A DNA stretch of 32,408 nucleotides from Acetivibrio ethanolgignens (GTDB taxonomy: Bacteria; Bacillota; Clostridia; Lachnospirales; Lachnospiraceae): contig NZ_LNAM01000157.1 of NCBI RefSeq assembly GCF_001461035.1, positions 1-32,408 on the forward strand, written 5' to 3'. This document shows positions 1-6,480 of this stretch, one piece after another. A program made the position numbers and the translations under genes. Numbering within the stretch: the first letter of the stretch is position 1; every line of letters starts with the position of its first letter. The notes under the pieces were generated by a model. It had not been told where the DNA came from. It did no database searches and saw nothing but the letters and a program-made list of their open reading frames with translations.

Positions 1-117
1 TATTTTCTCTGTTTTGCCCAAAAAATAAAAGTGCCCTTAACGGGGTACTGAATAGTTACAAAGTAACGCAAATCATCTTATCACACATCCCCGAAAAAGT
101 CAATCGGTAGTTTGTTT

Positions 118-1539
118 TTTGAGTTTCCCTATTTTTTCATAACCATAAAATCTGTCGCTAAATAAAAATGCAAAAACAGCATCCAAATGTTATAATTAAA
201 TCACCACAAAATAACCAAACAAAGGAGTGTTTTTGCATGATTAATTATAACAGATTGGGATATGAAATGAAAAGGGATTTAACTAATTTTTCTGAAAAAA
301 TTTCAAAAGGGTTAAAAAGACCACAAAGTAAATTTCTATTACAGATGATTTATGGTATTTTAGCCGGAAATAAGCTTCATATAAGTGAAATTTCCCGTTC
401 GCTAAACGAAAATATTACACTTAAGAAAACGATTGACCGGCTCTCAAGAAATCTTTTTGCATTCAGTCAAAAAGAGCTTGTCATGGAAAATTATATTTCT
501 GAGGTTAAGAAGCAGATAACCGAAGAACAGACGGTTATTGTTATCGATAATTCTGACATTACCAAACCATGCAGTCCGAAAATGGAAGCAATCTCTGATG
601 TCCACGATGGAAGTACAGGTGAAATAAGAAAGGGATATTTTACAGTGGAAGCCGCTGTTCTGTCGCAGGGTAAAAAGATGCCGTTGCCTGTCTATGAAAA
701 AGTTTTTTCAGCAACAGAAAAAGGGGTTGTCAGTGCGACACACGAAAATATCCAGTGTCCGAAATCATTGTCTGCATATTTTTCAAAGGATTGTGTACGC
801 ACACTTGATAGAGGATTTGATGCAAATGATTATTACAGATATTTCTTGAAGAAGGATGAAAAGTTTGTAATCCGTGCTAAAAAGAATCGTAATGTCATTT
901 ATAACGGAAAAGCACAAAATATCATGGATGTTGCAAATAAGTATAAAGGGAATTATCGGATGGACTTTATAGATAAAAATGGCAAAAAGATAGAATGCAA
1001 AATAAGTTATATTCCTGTACGGTTGTGCGAATTTTCCAATCAGAATCTAATACTTGTGGTTGTTTATGGTTTTGGAGTACAACCAATGCTGTTGCTTACA
1101 AATTTAGATGTATCAGAAAAGAAAAAATTGTGTATGATTGCAACCAGGGTCTATCTGATGAGATGGAGAATCGAAGAATACTTTAAGTTCAAAAAACAAC
1201 AGTTTGAGTTAGAAGATTTACGGGTAATGTCATTGCAATCGATTCGTAACTTAAATCTGTTTGCAACACTGGCCACAGGATATATTGGCATGATAACTTC
1301 CGAAAAAGAAGACACTATTTTTATGCTGGAATTAAAGGAAGGTTCCAAGCGTATTTTTGACGTTTCTAAATTTATTTTTTATGCACTAGGATATGCCATT
1401 GAGCGTGTTCTTGCCAGAACACACTCAGGCATAAAAGGTTTCCTTTTGAAAAAAGAACAATCACAACAACTGACTTTGGCTAAATACTTTGGTACAGCAG
1501 TGTTTGAGTGACAATGAGTTGAAAGTGGAGAAACTCAAA
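118..1539 (+). mobile_element. IS4-family insertion sequence, ends provisional
   Basis: A single intact transposase gene is bracketed by short inverted repeats. TTTGAGTTTCCC at 118-129 is matched on the opposite strand at 1528-1539 with one mismatch in 12. No convincing target-site duplication is visible just outside these repeats, so the exact ends are provisional. An outer 8-base match, TGCCCTTA at 32-39 and its complement at 1591-1598, is an alternative pair of ends. The element sits directly upstream of prdX, at the left border of the proline reductase island. Confidence 0.6.
237..1511 (+). CDS. IS4-family DDE transposase
   Basis: This 424-aa protein catalyses cut-and-paste transposition of its own element. 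The DDE triad is readable: first Asp in VIVIDNSD (about residues 104-107), second Asp in TLDRGFD (D191), and the IS4 signature Y-x2-R-x3-E-x6-K at Y306, R309, E313 and K320. The start is ATG 237, with AAGGAG at 222-227 giving 9-base spacing. An in-frame ATG at 168 would add 23 residues but has no ribosome binding site. The frame is uninterrupted and of normal length for the family, so the gene may be active. A Lys/Asn-rich, AT-rich codon choice contrasts with the neighbouring metabolic genes, as expected for a recent arrival. The family call is firm; the IS subgroup is not resolved. Confidence 0.9.
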   Translation: MINYNRLGYEMKRDLTNFSEKISKGLKRPQSKFLLQMIYGILAGNKLHISEISRSLNENITLKKTIDRLSRNLFAFSQKELVMENYISEVKKQITEEQTVIVIDNSDITKPCSPKMEAISDVHDGSTGEIRKGYFTVEAAVLSQGKKMPLPVYEKVFSATEKGVVSATHENIQCPKSLSAYFSKDCVRTLDRGFDANDYYRYFLKKDEKFVIRAKKNRNVIYNGKAQNIMDVANKYKGNYRMDFIDKNGKKIECKISYIPVRLCEFSNQNLILVVVYGFGVQPMLLLTNLDVSEKKKLCMIATRVYLMRWRIEEYFKFKKQQFELEDLRVMSLQSIRNLNLFATLATGYIGMITSEKEDTIFMLELKEGSKRIFDVSKFIFYALGYAIERVLARTHSGIKGFLLKKEQSQQLTLAKYFGTAVFE

Positions 1540-1550
1540 TATATTTCCTA

Positions 1551-1579
1551 TTTACTTTCTTGCTAGCTTCTATTATAAT
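1551..1579 (+). promoter_or_regulatory. Candidate promoter of prdX
   Basis: TTTACT at 1551-1556 and TATAAT at 1574-1579 are separated by 17 bases. Transcription would start near 1586, inside the inverted repeat at 1578-1630. The promoter lies just outside the right end proposed for the insertion sequence, so prdX need not depend on readthrough from the transposase. Confidence 0.55.
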
Positions 1580-1630
1580 TATAATGCTACTAAGGGCAAG
1601 GGAGTATTTTGGCTCTAGTAGTATTATAAT
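1578..1630 (+). repeat. 15-bp inverted repeat in the prdX leader
   Basis: The arms at 1578-1592 and 1616-1630 are complementary at 14 of 15 positions and enclose a 23-base loop. The right arm ends five bases before the AGGAGG of prdX (1636-1641). It could be an operator, a 5'-end mRNA hairpin or a mobile-element remnant. It has no T-box motif and no T tract. Confidence 0.6.
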
Positions 1631-1647
1631 TTGATAGGAGGTTAATT

Positions 1648-2139
1648 ATGGAGGATCAAAAACAACATATTTATGATGTTTTAAACAAGCTGGGGATTAA
1701 GTACGAAGTTGTAGAGCATGAGCCTGTTCACACAATGGAGGATATGGATCGTCTGGGACTTCCAAAAAAGGGAACCCTGTGCAAGAATCTTTTTCTTCGT
1801 GACACAAAAGGGAAACGACATTTTTTAATTACTGCAGATGAAAAATCAAAGGTAGATTTAAAATCTCTGGCACGTCAATTGGAAACCAGCAATGTCAGCT
1901 TTGCTTCTGCGGAACGCCTTGAAAGGTACTTAAAGCTAAAGCAGGGAAGTGTTACTCCCCTTGGGCTTATAAATGATAAAGAGCACGCTGTTGAATTTTT
2001 TATTGACCGCAGCTTGTTAAAAGCTAAAAGCATTGGTGTACATCCCTGCGATAATACTGCAACTATATTCTTATCCTATCAGGATCTTGATAAATTTCTT
2101 TGCAGCCTGGATATTGATGCAATTCCAATCCGATTCTAA
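1648..2139 (+). CDS. prdX: Prolyl-tRNA editing protein PrdX (YbaK/ProX family)
   Basis: This 163-aa cytoplasmic protein is a single YbaK/ProX editing domain. The family hydrolyses mischarged tRNA-Pro; PrdX of Clostridium sticklandii is known to deacylate Ala-tRNA-Pro. Visible family features are the lysine-bearing segment KSKVDLKSLA, the GSVTPLGL strand, and the C-terminal HPCDNTATIFLS stretch with a conserved Asn. The start is ATG 1648, with AGGAGG at 1636-1641. Proximity to the reductase genes is typical, since prdX is a recurrent member of prd clusters. The inferred benefit is fidelity of tRNA-Pro charging when free proline is being consumed. The gene is monocistronic, with its own promoter and a terminator at 2278. 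Confidence 0.88.
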   Translation: MEDQKQHIYDVLNKLGIKYEVVEHEPVHTMEDMDRLGLPKKGTLCKNLFLRDTKGKRHFLITADEKSKVDLKSLARQLETSNVSFASAERLERYLKLKQGSVTPLGLINDKEHAVEFFIDRSLLKAKSIGVHPCDNTATIFLSYQDLDKFLCSLDIDAIPIRF

Positions 2140-2277
2140 TTTGTTTGCACCGGAATACAAGAAGGGCAAATATAACAGGAGGAAAGGCGAGCAAAGAGAA
2201 CAGAAATTCTTGACAAGTGGAATGTCTTAACGGGAGATAAAGGTGAAGAATAAATTATTCAAAGTTGGACGGGCATC

Positions 2278-2300
2278 AGGCACAGCTGGTGCCTTTTTTC
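2278..2300 (+). terminator. Rho-independent terminator downstream of prdX
   Basis: The 6-bp stem AGGCAC (2278-2283) / GTGCCT (2289-2294) with a 5-base loop is followed by a run of Ts ending at 2299. It lies about 140 bases after the prdX stop codon. Confidence 0.7.
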
Positions 2301-2398
2301 TTAGTTGAATCTGACAATCTTTTCCCGCATTTTTTCAAAATAATCCAGCTTTTCGAACAATAACAGAAGTGCCAACAGTACAGACACCCTACATTTGA

Positions 2399-2427
2399 TT
2401 GACTTTTTCCCATATTTTTGATAATAT
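2399..2427 (+). promoter_or_regulatory. Candidate promoter of the TauE/SafE-like permease
   Basis: TTGACT at 2399-2404 and TAATAT at 2422-2427 are 17 bases apart, about 115 bases upstream of the start codon. An overlapping GATAAT at 2420-2425 is an alternative -10 with a short 15-base spacer. Confidence 0.5.
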
Positions 2428-2547
2428 AGTTTATGCCAGACAGTCATATTTAACAAAATCTATGTGTTTTCGGGGGAATGCATATGTTAAAGCTATACTT
2501 GTTAAAGAAGTACTGTTGATAAAATTTAATATTTTGGAGGTAAAATT

Positions 2548-3474
2548 ATGGCAATGTATGTTTTAAAAGGCTTATCCCTTCTGGGTGTTGTCCTCACCGT
2601 CGTTCTTATGGCAAAGAAAACAATAGAACTTCGTGCCAGCAAAGAAAAAGACCCTATTACCGGAATGACCGGCGAAGAATTATGGGCATTTGGTATGAAA
2701 CACGTAGTAATTACATCAATTATTGGATTTGTTGCTAACTTCCTTGACACCCTGGGCATTGGATCCTTTGCACCGACTTCTGCAGCATTCAAGCTAACAA
2801 AATCTGTAGATGATGCTCTTGTTCCTGGTACGCTTAACGTAGGTGATACTGTTCCTGTATGTGTGGAGGCCTTTTTATTCTTTGGCCTTGTTGAGATGGA
2901 TATCCTTACACTCGTTCTTATGCTCGTAGCAGCAGTAGTTGGCTCCATTGTAATGGCTGGTATTGTATCTAAATTTGACAGAAAAAAGGTTCGTTTCACT
3001 TTATTTATCGGACTTTTTATTCTCGCCACTGTAGTTCTGATGAAAAACCTTGGCGTTGGTCCTTTCGGCATCCAGGGTACTGCCTTAGGCTTATCTGGTA
3101 CCAAGCTTGCTATTGCAGTTATTGGTAACTTTATCTTTGGTGCCCTTATGAGCATCGGTGTAGGTCTTTATGCTCCATGTATGGCTATGGTACTTGCCTT
3201 AGGTATGGACGCTGGCTGTGCTTTCCCTGCTATGATGGGTTCCTGTGCATTTTTAATGGCCTTTGGTAATGGTCCAAAATTCATTAAGGAAGCAAGAATC
3301 GACCTTGTTGCATCCTGGACACAGGCAATCGCCGGTTCTGCTGGTGTATTCGTAGCCTACCTGTTTGTAAAGAGCTTACCACTTGATCTTCTTACAAAAA
3401 TCATCGTAGTTGTTGTATACTTTACAGCATTTTTATATCTTCGCGATGGTATTAAGAAGGGTTCTGCTGTTTAA
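2548..3474 (+). CDS. TauE/SafE-like membrane permease
   Basis: This 308-aa integral membrane protein has about eight hydrophobic segments. It fits the TauE/SafE (DUF81) permease fold: an early glycine-rich segment GFVANFLDTLGIGSF near residues 60-75, a central charged loop (SKFDRKKVRF) and a second hydrophobic half. The family exports or imports small sulfur compounds and organic acids, and substrates cannot be read from sequence. The start is ATG 2548 with GGAGG at 2536-2540. It faces the prd operon tail to tail and shares its bidirectional terminator. Position inside the island suggests, as inference only, transport of a proline-fermentation substrate or product such as 5-aminovalerate, or of a selenium or sulfur species. 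Confidence 0.6.
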   Translation: MAMYVLKGLSLLGVVLTVVLMAKKTIELRASKEKDPITGMTGEELWAFGMKHVVITSIIGFVANFLDTLGIGSFAPTSAAFKLTKSVDDALVPGTLNVGDTVPVCVEAFLFFGLVEMDILTLVLMLVAAVVGSIVMAGIVSKFDRKKVRFTLFIGLFILATVVLMKNLGVGPFGIQGTALGLSGTKLAIAVIGNFIFGALMSIGVGLYAPCMAMVLALGMDAGCAFPAMMGSCAFLMAFGNGPKFIKEARIDLVASWTQAIAGSAGVFVAYLFVKSLPLDLLTKIIVVVVYFTAFLYLRDGIKKGSAV

Positions 3475-3481
3475 ATTACAT

Positions 3482-3516
3482 AAAAAGGGCATTTGTAAAT
3501 TTCAAATGCCCTTTTT
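3482..3516. terminator. Bidirectional terminator between the permease and the prd operon
   Basis: A perfect 14-bp stem (3482-3495 with 3503-3516) has a 7-base loop. A-rich and T-rich ends give a T tract on either strand. It closes the plus-strand permease gene and the minus-strand YcxB-like gene, which converge here. Confidence 0.85.
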
Positions 3517-3524
3517 AATTACAT

Positions 3525-4094
3525 TTACTGTTCCATTTTCATTTTAAATTGCAGCACATTATTTTTAATTATATGATCCATTCGTGTGGGCTGCCAGGTA
3601 TAGCCTGCCTTGCTTCTTTCCAGCACATAATCTCTGAACGTGCCCGCATTTCCAGCCTTAAAAGCCTTTTTCGGCAGAACAAGCAAATCATCTTCATTCA
3701 TTCCTATATAGAAATGCTTTTCATCCTCCCATAAACGGTATATTTTTTTATAGCTACCCAGCGACTGTGTTATCCCTCTATTTTCTACCTGGATTTCTGC
3801 ATTTCCAAATTGATAGATAAACTCCTCGTCTACCCTTGTTTGCGGATTATTCTTCATCAGATAAAGGGATATATAATGTCTGAACAAGCCCATTATAAGC
3901 ATCAGAATTCCCAGCACATAACAAATAACAACCCCAACCGTCTCAATTTCATGATTTACAAAGGGTAATGCAAGCAGGGTAGCACCTATCGTAATCATAT
4001 ACACCGTCACTCTCGGATGACGAACTCTATTTGTAAACTTTATAAAGGCCTTTAAAAGCCTTGTGTCACGTCTTATTTGTACAATATAATCCAT
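3525..4094 (-). CDS. YcxB-like membrane protein at the tail of the prd operon
   Basis: This 189-aa protein has two adjacent membrane-spanning segments (about residues 30-70) followed by a soluble C-terminal domain of roughly 110 residues. That layout, with a strand-rich tail containing FIYQFG, YKKIYRLWEDE and LVLPKKAF, matches the YcxB-like family, whose function is unknown. Its ATG lies 7 bases after the prdE stop. No good ribosome binding site is present, only a GGAG about 18 bases upstream, so translation may be coupled to prdE. It is the last gene before the shared terminator. A role in proline reduction is suggested only by position. Confidence 0.65.
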   Translation of the reverse strand: MDYIVQIRRDTRLLKAFIKFTNRVRHPRVTVYMITIGATLLALPFVNHEIETVGVVICYVLGILMLIMGLFRHYISLYLMKNNPQTRVDEEFIYQFGNAEIQVENRGITQSLGSYKKIYRLWEDEKHFYIGMNEDDLLVLPKKAFKAGNAGTFRDYVLERSKAGYTWQPTRMDHIIKNNVLQFKMKMEQ

Positions 4095-4101
4095 CTGTAT
4101 T

Positions 4102-4581
4102 TTATTTATTCTCCAAATCTTTTTGCCGCATTCTTAATTTCAATTTTGCAAGTGCAAGCTTACAGTCACGCTCTGTCATATTATTTTCGCCTAAAACATT
4201 CGTTTCATCCCCGGTTGCACTCTTATTGATATCAATAACATCCTCCAGATATTCATTCATTACTACAAACTGAGCGGCGTTTCCATTAAATGTAATTCCT
4301 GTTGCAGGAATACCTCTGGAACCAATTTGTTCCATTGTATTTGTATAATCTACATGACTGTTCCCCCAGCCGTCACAGGAAAAAATCACACCATCTGCAC
4401 GCATACACTCTGCCCATACAGCTGCTCTTGTGCCTACAAGCATTTTTTCCTCATTTCCGTCAGGAGAACCTACAAGAATAATTCCCATTAAATCTACATC
4501 GGTATCTTTTGAAACCACCTCCAGCAATGGATCCCTAAAGTGATGTAGCGTCGTTTCTTTCGTTGAAGGACCAATTCCCAT
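4102..4581 (-). CDS. prdE: Proline reductase cluster protein PrdE
   Basis: PrdE (159 aa) resembles the C-terminal part of PrdA that becomes its small mature subunit. Shared blocks include IGPSTKE (PrdA IGPASKE), ILVGSPDGNEEK (PrdA LFVGSPQINAEK), GWGNSHVDY (PrdA GFGNNHIDF) and EQIGSRGIP (PrdA EQIGMRGVP). The ATG at 4581 is chosen because GGAGG lies 8 bases ahead. An upstream in-frame GTG at 4590 overlaps that site. With this start, PrdE begins M-G-I-G-P and aligns residue for residue with PrdA from T411, placing G2 opposite the PrdA pyruvoyl-forming Cys412. PrdE therefore lacks the reactive Cys. Its role in known prd clusters is unproven. Confidence 0.88.
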   Translation of the reverse strand: MGIGPSTKETTLHHFRDPLLEVVSKDTDVDLMGIILVGSPDGNEEKMLVGTRAAVWAECMRADGVIFSCDGWGNSHVDYTNTMEQIGSRGIPATGITFNGNAAQFVVMNEYLEDVIDINKSATGDETNVLGENNMTERDCKLALAKLKLRMRQKDLENK

Positions 4582-4593
4582 ACTGCACACCTC

Positions 4594-5361
4594 CTATTGC
4601 ATTGAACGGATAATACCGTCACGATATTCATTTGGAGTCAATATCACAGGCATATTCCCCAGATCAATGATTGACTTGCCACCTTCCACACCAGAGGGTT
4701 CCTTTGCAAACAGGTGGGTGTCATACATTGCACCCTGGCCGGCTACTTCTTTTATAATAAGGACACGTTTCTTTCCAGGTCTTACAATATCGTGATATTC
4801 GTGGCGTTCTGTGCAAAGCTCACCTTTAAATTTTTTCAATTTATCACGATAGGTTTGAATAAACCTGTCACAGGCTCTATGTGCAGCGGTAGGCCCTGGT
4901 CGTTCCTGCCCCATACCGGCTGCCAATGTGACATCAAAAGAAATAATCACGTCCTTATCTCCTGGTGTACCTGCACGATTTAAATATAGCTTTTCCTTCA
5001 TATTTCCTTCTGAGGAGCCAAATTCATGGGTCTGCTTTCCGTTTACATCCACACCGGTTAAAATTACATATACCCCTGTAATCGTATGCGTAATTCCTTC
5101 TCCTATCCTACCAAGTACTTTTGTAGAAATCGGAATGATATCCATCATTGTATTTGTCCAACGATCGTGATCACCTGGTTGAATAATTTGAATATCAATT
5201 TTTTCAATTAAGGGCTCGGATTCTACAAGCTCATCAAGCATTTCCCTACTGACAGTCATTTTCCCATCTGTTGTGATATTGTTATGCTCACCCCATTCCA
5301 CTTCCTTCATATGATAGGCTTTTATCACCAAACGCCGCAAATCCTTCACTACATCAGCCAC
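4594..5361 (-). CDS. prdD: Proline reductase cluster protein PrdD
   Basis: PrdD (255 aa) is a paralogue of the middle of PrdA (about residues 165-411), sharing FGSSEG, ERPGPTAAH, RPGKK and VAGQGAMYD-type blocks. The start is GTG 5361, preceded by GGAGG with 8-base spacing. The longer frame beginning at 5376 starts on the ribosome binding site itself (TTGGAGG) and is rejected. PrdD ends at a Gln that aligns with PrdA T411, the last residue before the PrdA self-cleavage site. PrdD plus PrdE thus look like PrdA split into two genes at that point, 12 bases apart. A promoter overlapping the prdB terminator lies just upstream. Its function, perhaps scaffold or maturation, is not established. Confidence 0.88.
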   Translation of the reverse strand: MADVVKDLRRLVIKAYHMKEVEWGEHNNITTDGKMTVSREMLDELVESEPLIEKIDIQIIQPGDHDRWTNTMMDIIPISTKVLGRIGEGITHTITGVYVILTGVDVNGKQTHEFGSSEGNMKEKLYLNRAGTPGDKDVIISFDVTLAAGMGQERPGPTAAHRACDRFIQTYRDKLKKFKGELCTERHEYHDIVRPGKKRVLIIKEVAGQGAMYDTHLFAKEPSGVEGGKSIIDLGNMPVILTPNEYRDGIIRSMQ

Positions 5362-5393
5362 CTTACACACCTCCAAATAAATTATTTAACCTC

Positions 5394-5423
5394 ATTATAC
5401 TATACAAAAAGGACAGATGTAAA
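5394..5423 (-). promoter_or_regulatory. Candidate internal promoter for prdD-prdE
   Basis: On the minus strand, TTTACA (5418-5423) and a perfect TATAAT (5394-5399) are 18 bases apart. The -35 box falls in the loop and right arm of the prdB terminator hairpin, so one short segment would end prdA-prdB transcripts and start prdD-prdE transcripts. Confidence 0.55.
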
Positions 5424-5435
5424 CATCTGTCCTTT
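5408..5435 (-). terminator. Rho-independent terminator after prdB
   Basis: A perfect 13-bp inverted repeat (5408-5420 with 5423-5435) with a tiny loop ends in a T tract on the minus strand, 12 bases beyond the prdB stop. It probably lowers expression of prdD-prdE relative to the catalytic subunits. Confidence 0.85.
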
Positions 5436-5447
5436 ATAAAGTTTCTG

Positions 5448-6173
5448 TTAAACCTTAGCAATGTATTCGAAAGGCAATGGAACAATTTTTCCAGGTGTCT
5501 GGATTTCAACTAATTGTTCTAATGTTGCTTTTACAATTGCCGTTTGCTGTTCCACGTTATTTGGAGCACCAGCATTAGCACCCATAGGCACCAATGGAGC
5601 TACTGCACGTGGTGTACCAGTCTGACGTACAACTGGTGGAAGAGCTGCAATAATAATCGTAGGAATTCCAGCTTCTTCAATCGCTCTCTGCACCAATACT
5701 GCAGAGCGGTGACAGGTACCTCATCCAGCAGTGAGGATAACTGCGTCCACTCCTTCCTCCTTAAACATCTGTGCGATAGCCGGACCAGTCTCGTTTTTGA
5801 ATTTCTCCTGATTTCCGCCACCACCCATAAAACCTGCATGCACAGAAGCACAAGCCTTAATAAAGCCTTCGGCTGCTAATTCATGAATTCTATCGATTGG
5901 AAACATACAGTTAATGTCCTTATTAACATCACCGTTATCGTATCCACCATGGGATACCATTAATTCCTTTGATGGCATATCATTTGTTATTTTTCTCCAG
6001 GTAAAATCACCAGCAAGATTAAAGCGCTTGTCTTCCTTATGGTGCACACCTGCTGCTGTAGCAAGAGCAATCGTCATATCTTTTAGCTCTTTTGCTACCG
6101 GAGTCCAGACCATAGGTGGTGTAATCGGAACAAAGATTTCCGATTGCAGCCCCTTAACAACTGTTAAACTCAT
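5448..6173 (-). CDS. prdB: D-proline reductase selenoprotein subunit PrdB (Sec at TGA 5721-5723)
   Basis: PrdB carries the selenocysteine of D-proline reductase, which reductively opens D-proline to 5-aminovalerate together with the pyruvoyl subunit made from PrdA. The 241-aa product spans an in-frame TGA (complement of 5721-5723) that encodes Sec151 in the context VILTAG-U-GTCHRSA. This is the known PrdB active-site context, with a nearby Cys forming U-G-T-C. A stem-loop immediately after the TGA (5682-5708) fits a bacterial SECIS. An earlier run of glycines (AGFMGGGGNQEKF) is also typical of the family. The ATG at 6173 has AAGGAGG 6-7 bases upstream and follows the previous stop by two bases. 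An ORF caller would break it into two frames (6173-5721 and 5696-5448); it is not a pseudogene. A strong terminator follows. Confidence 0.96.
5682..5708 (-). promoter_or_regulatory. Bacterial SECIS stem-loop of prdB
   Basis: It starts 12 bases after the Sec TGA on the minus strand. The stem is CGCTCTGCA (5708-5700) with TGCAGAGAGCG (5692-5682): 7 contiguous pairs, then a two-base bulge and 2 more pairs. The 7-base apical loop is GTATTGG. Distance and a loop that opens with GU are like other bacterial SECIS elements that bind SelB. Confidence 0.75.
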
Positions 6174-6175
6174 TG

Positions 6176-6463
6176 CTATTCCTCCTTATTTTTTATTCCT
6201 TGTTTAGCTTGCATCTCTGCCTGCCGTCTTTTATACATTTCCTGGTTACTCACATATTTGTCGTTGATTTCCGGACCAAGCTGTTCAATGAAGCTCATAT
6301 TCCATGCAACCTCTTGTCCGACCTTAAGTGGATAATCTGTAATCATCATACGCATTGGAACCTTTAAAAATCCCAAACGTCCTTTGAGGTCAATACCTAC
6401 ACATCCATCGTGCACCTCTACGATTACACCTTCCATCTTAATAATCTTATCACCATACCTCAT
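6176..6463 (-). CDS. CBO2463/CBO2479-type small prd-operon protein
   Basis: This 95-aa small protein is encoded between prdA and prdB. The N-terminal 60 residues look like a small beta-barrel (MEGVIVEVHDGCVGIDLKG, then LGFLKVPMRMMI). A charged helical tail rich in Lys, Glu, Gln and Met follows. The family is known mainly from proline reductase operons and has no assigned biochemical function. ATG 6463 is preferred, because AGGTGA lies about 6 bases upstream. A GTG at 6472 would add three residues and overlap that site. It lies 17 bases after prdA and 2 bases before prdB, so it is surely co-transcribed. A role in assembly or maturation of the reductase is inference. Confidence 0.75.
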   Translation of the reverse strand: MRYGDKIIKMEGVIVEVHDGCVGIDLKGRLGFLKVPMRMMITDYPLKVGQEVAWNMSFIEQLGPEINDKYVSNQEMYKRRQAEMQAKQGIKNKEE

Positions 6464-6480
6464 GCTTTTCACCTGATATC

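Larger units (their letters stand above)
2140..2547. other. Intergenic region between prdX and the permease gene
   Basis: This 408-base stretch holds the prdX terminator (2278-2300), a candidate promoter for the permease (2399-2427) and the permease ribosome binding site (GGAGG, 2536-2540). The octamer TGTTAAAG occurs twice as a direct repeat, at 2485-2492 and 2500-2507, close before the permease start. A 65-codon frame at 2033-2230 overlaps the end of prdX in another frame and shows no protein-like features. No RNA gene was recognised. Confidence 0.5.

Noticed and set aside
100-1560. Target-site duplication flanking the insertion sequence
   Set aside because: The bases outside the proposed inverted repeats do not match each other.
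2526-3155. 209-codon frame opposite the permease
   Set aside because: Mirrors the permease codons, has no ribosome binding site, and its composition (Thr, Pro, Ser, Arg) is that of an antisense frame.
5361-5376. Upstream TTG start for prdD
   Set aside because: The TTG forms part of the ribosome binding site TTGGAGG that serves the GTG at 5361.
5448-6173. prdB as a pseudogene broken by a stop
   Set aside because: The stop is a TGA in the exact PrdB Sec position, followed by a SECIS, with a tRNA-Sec and SelB encoded nearby.
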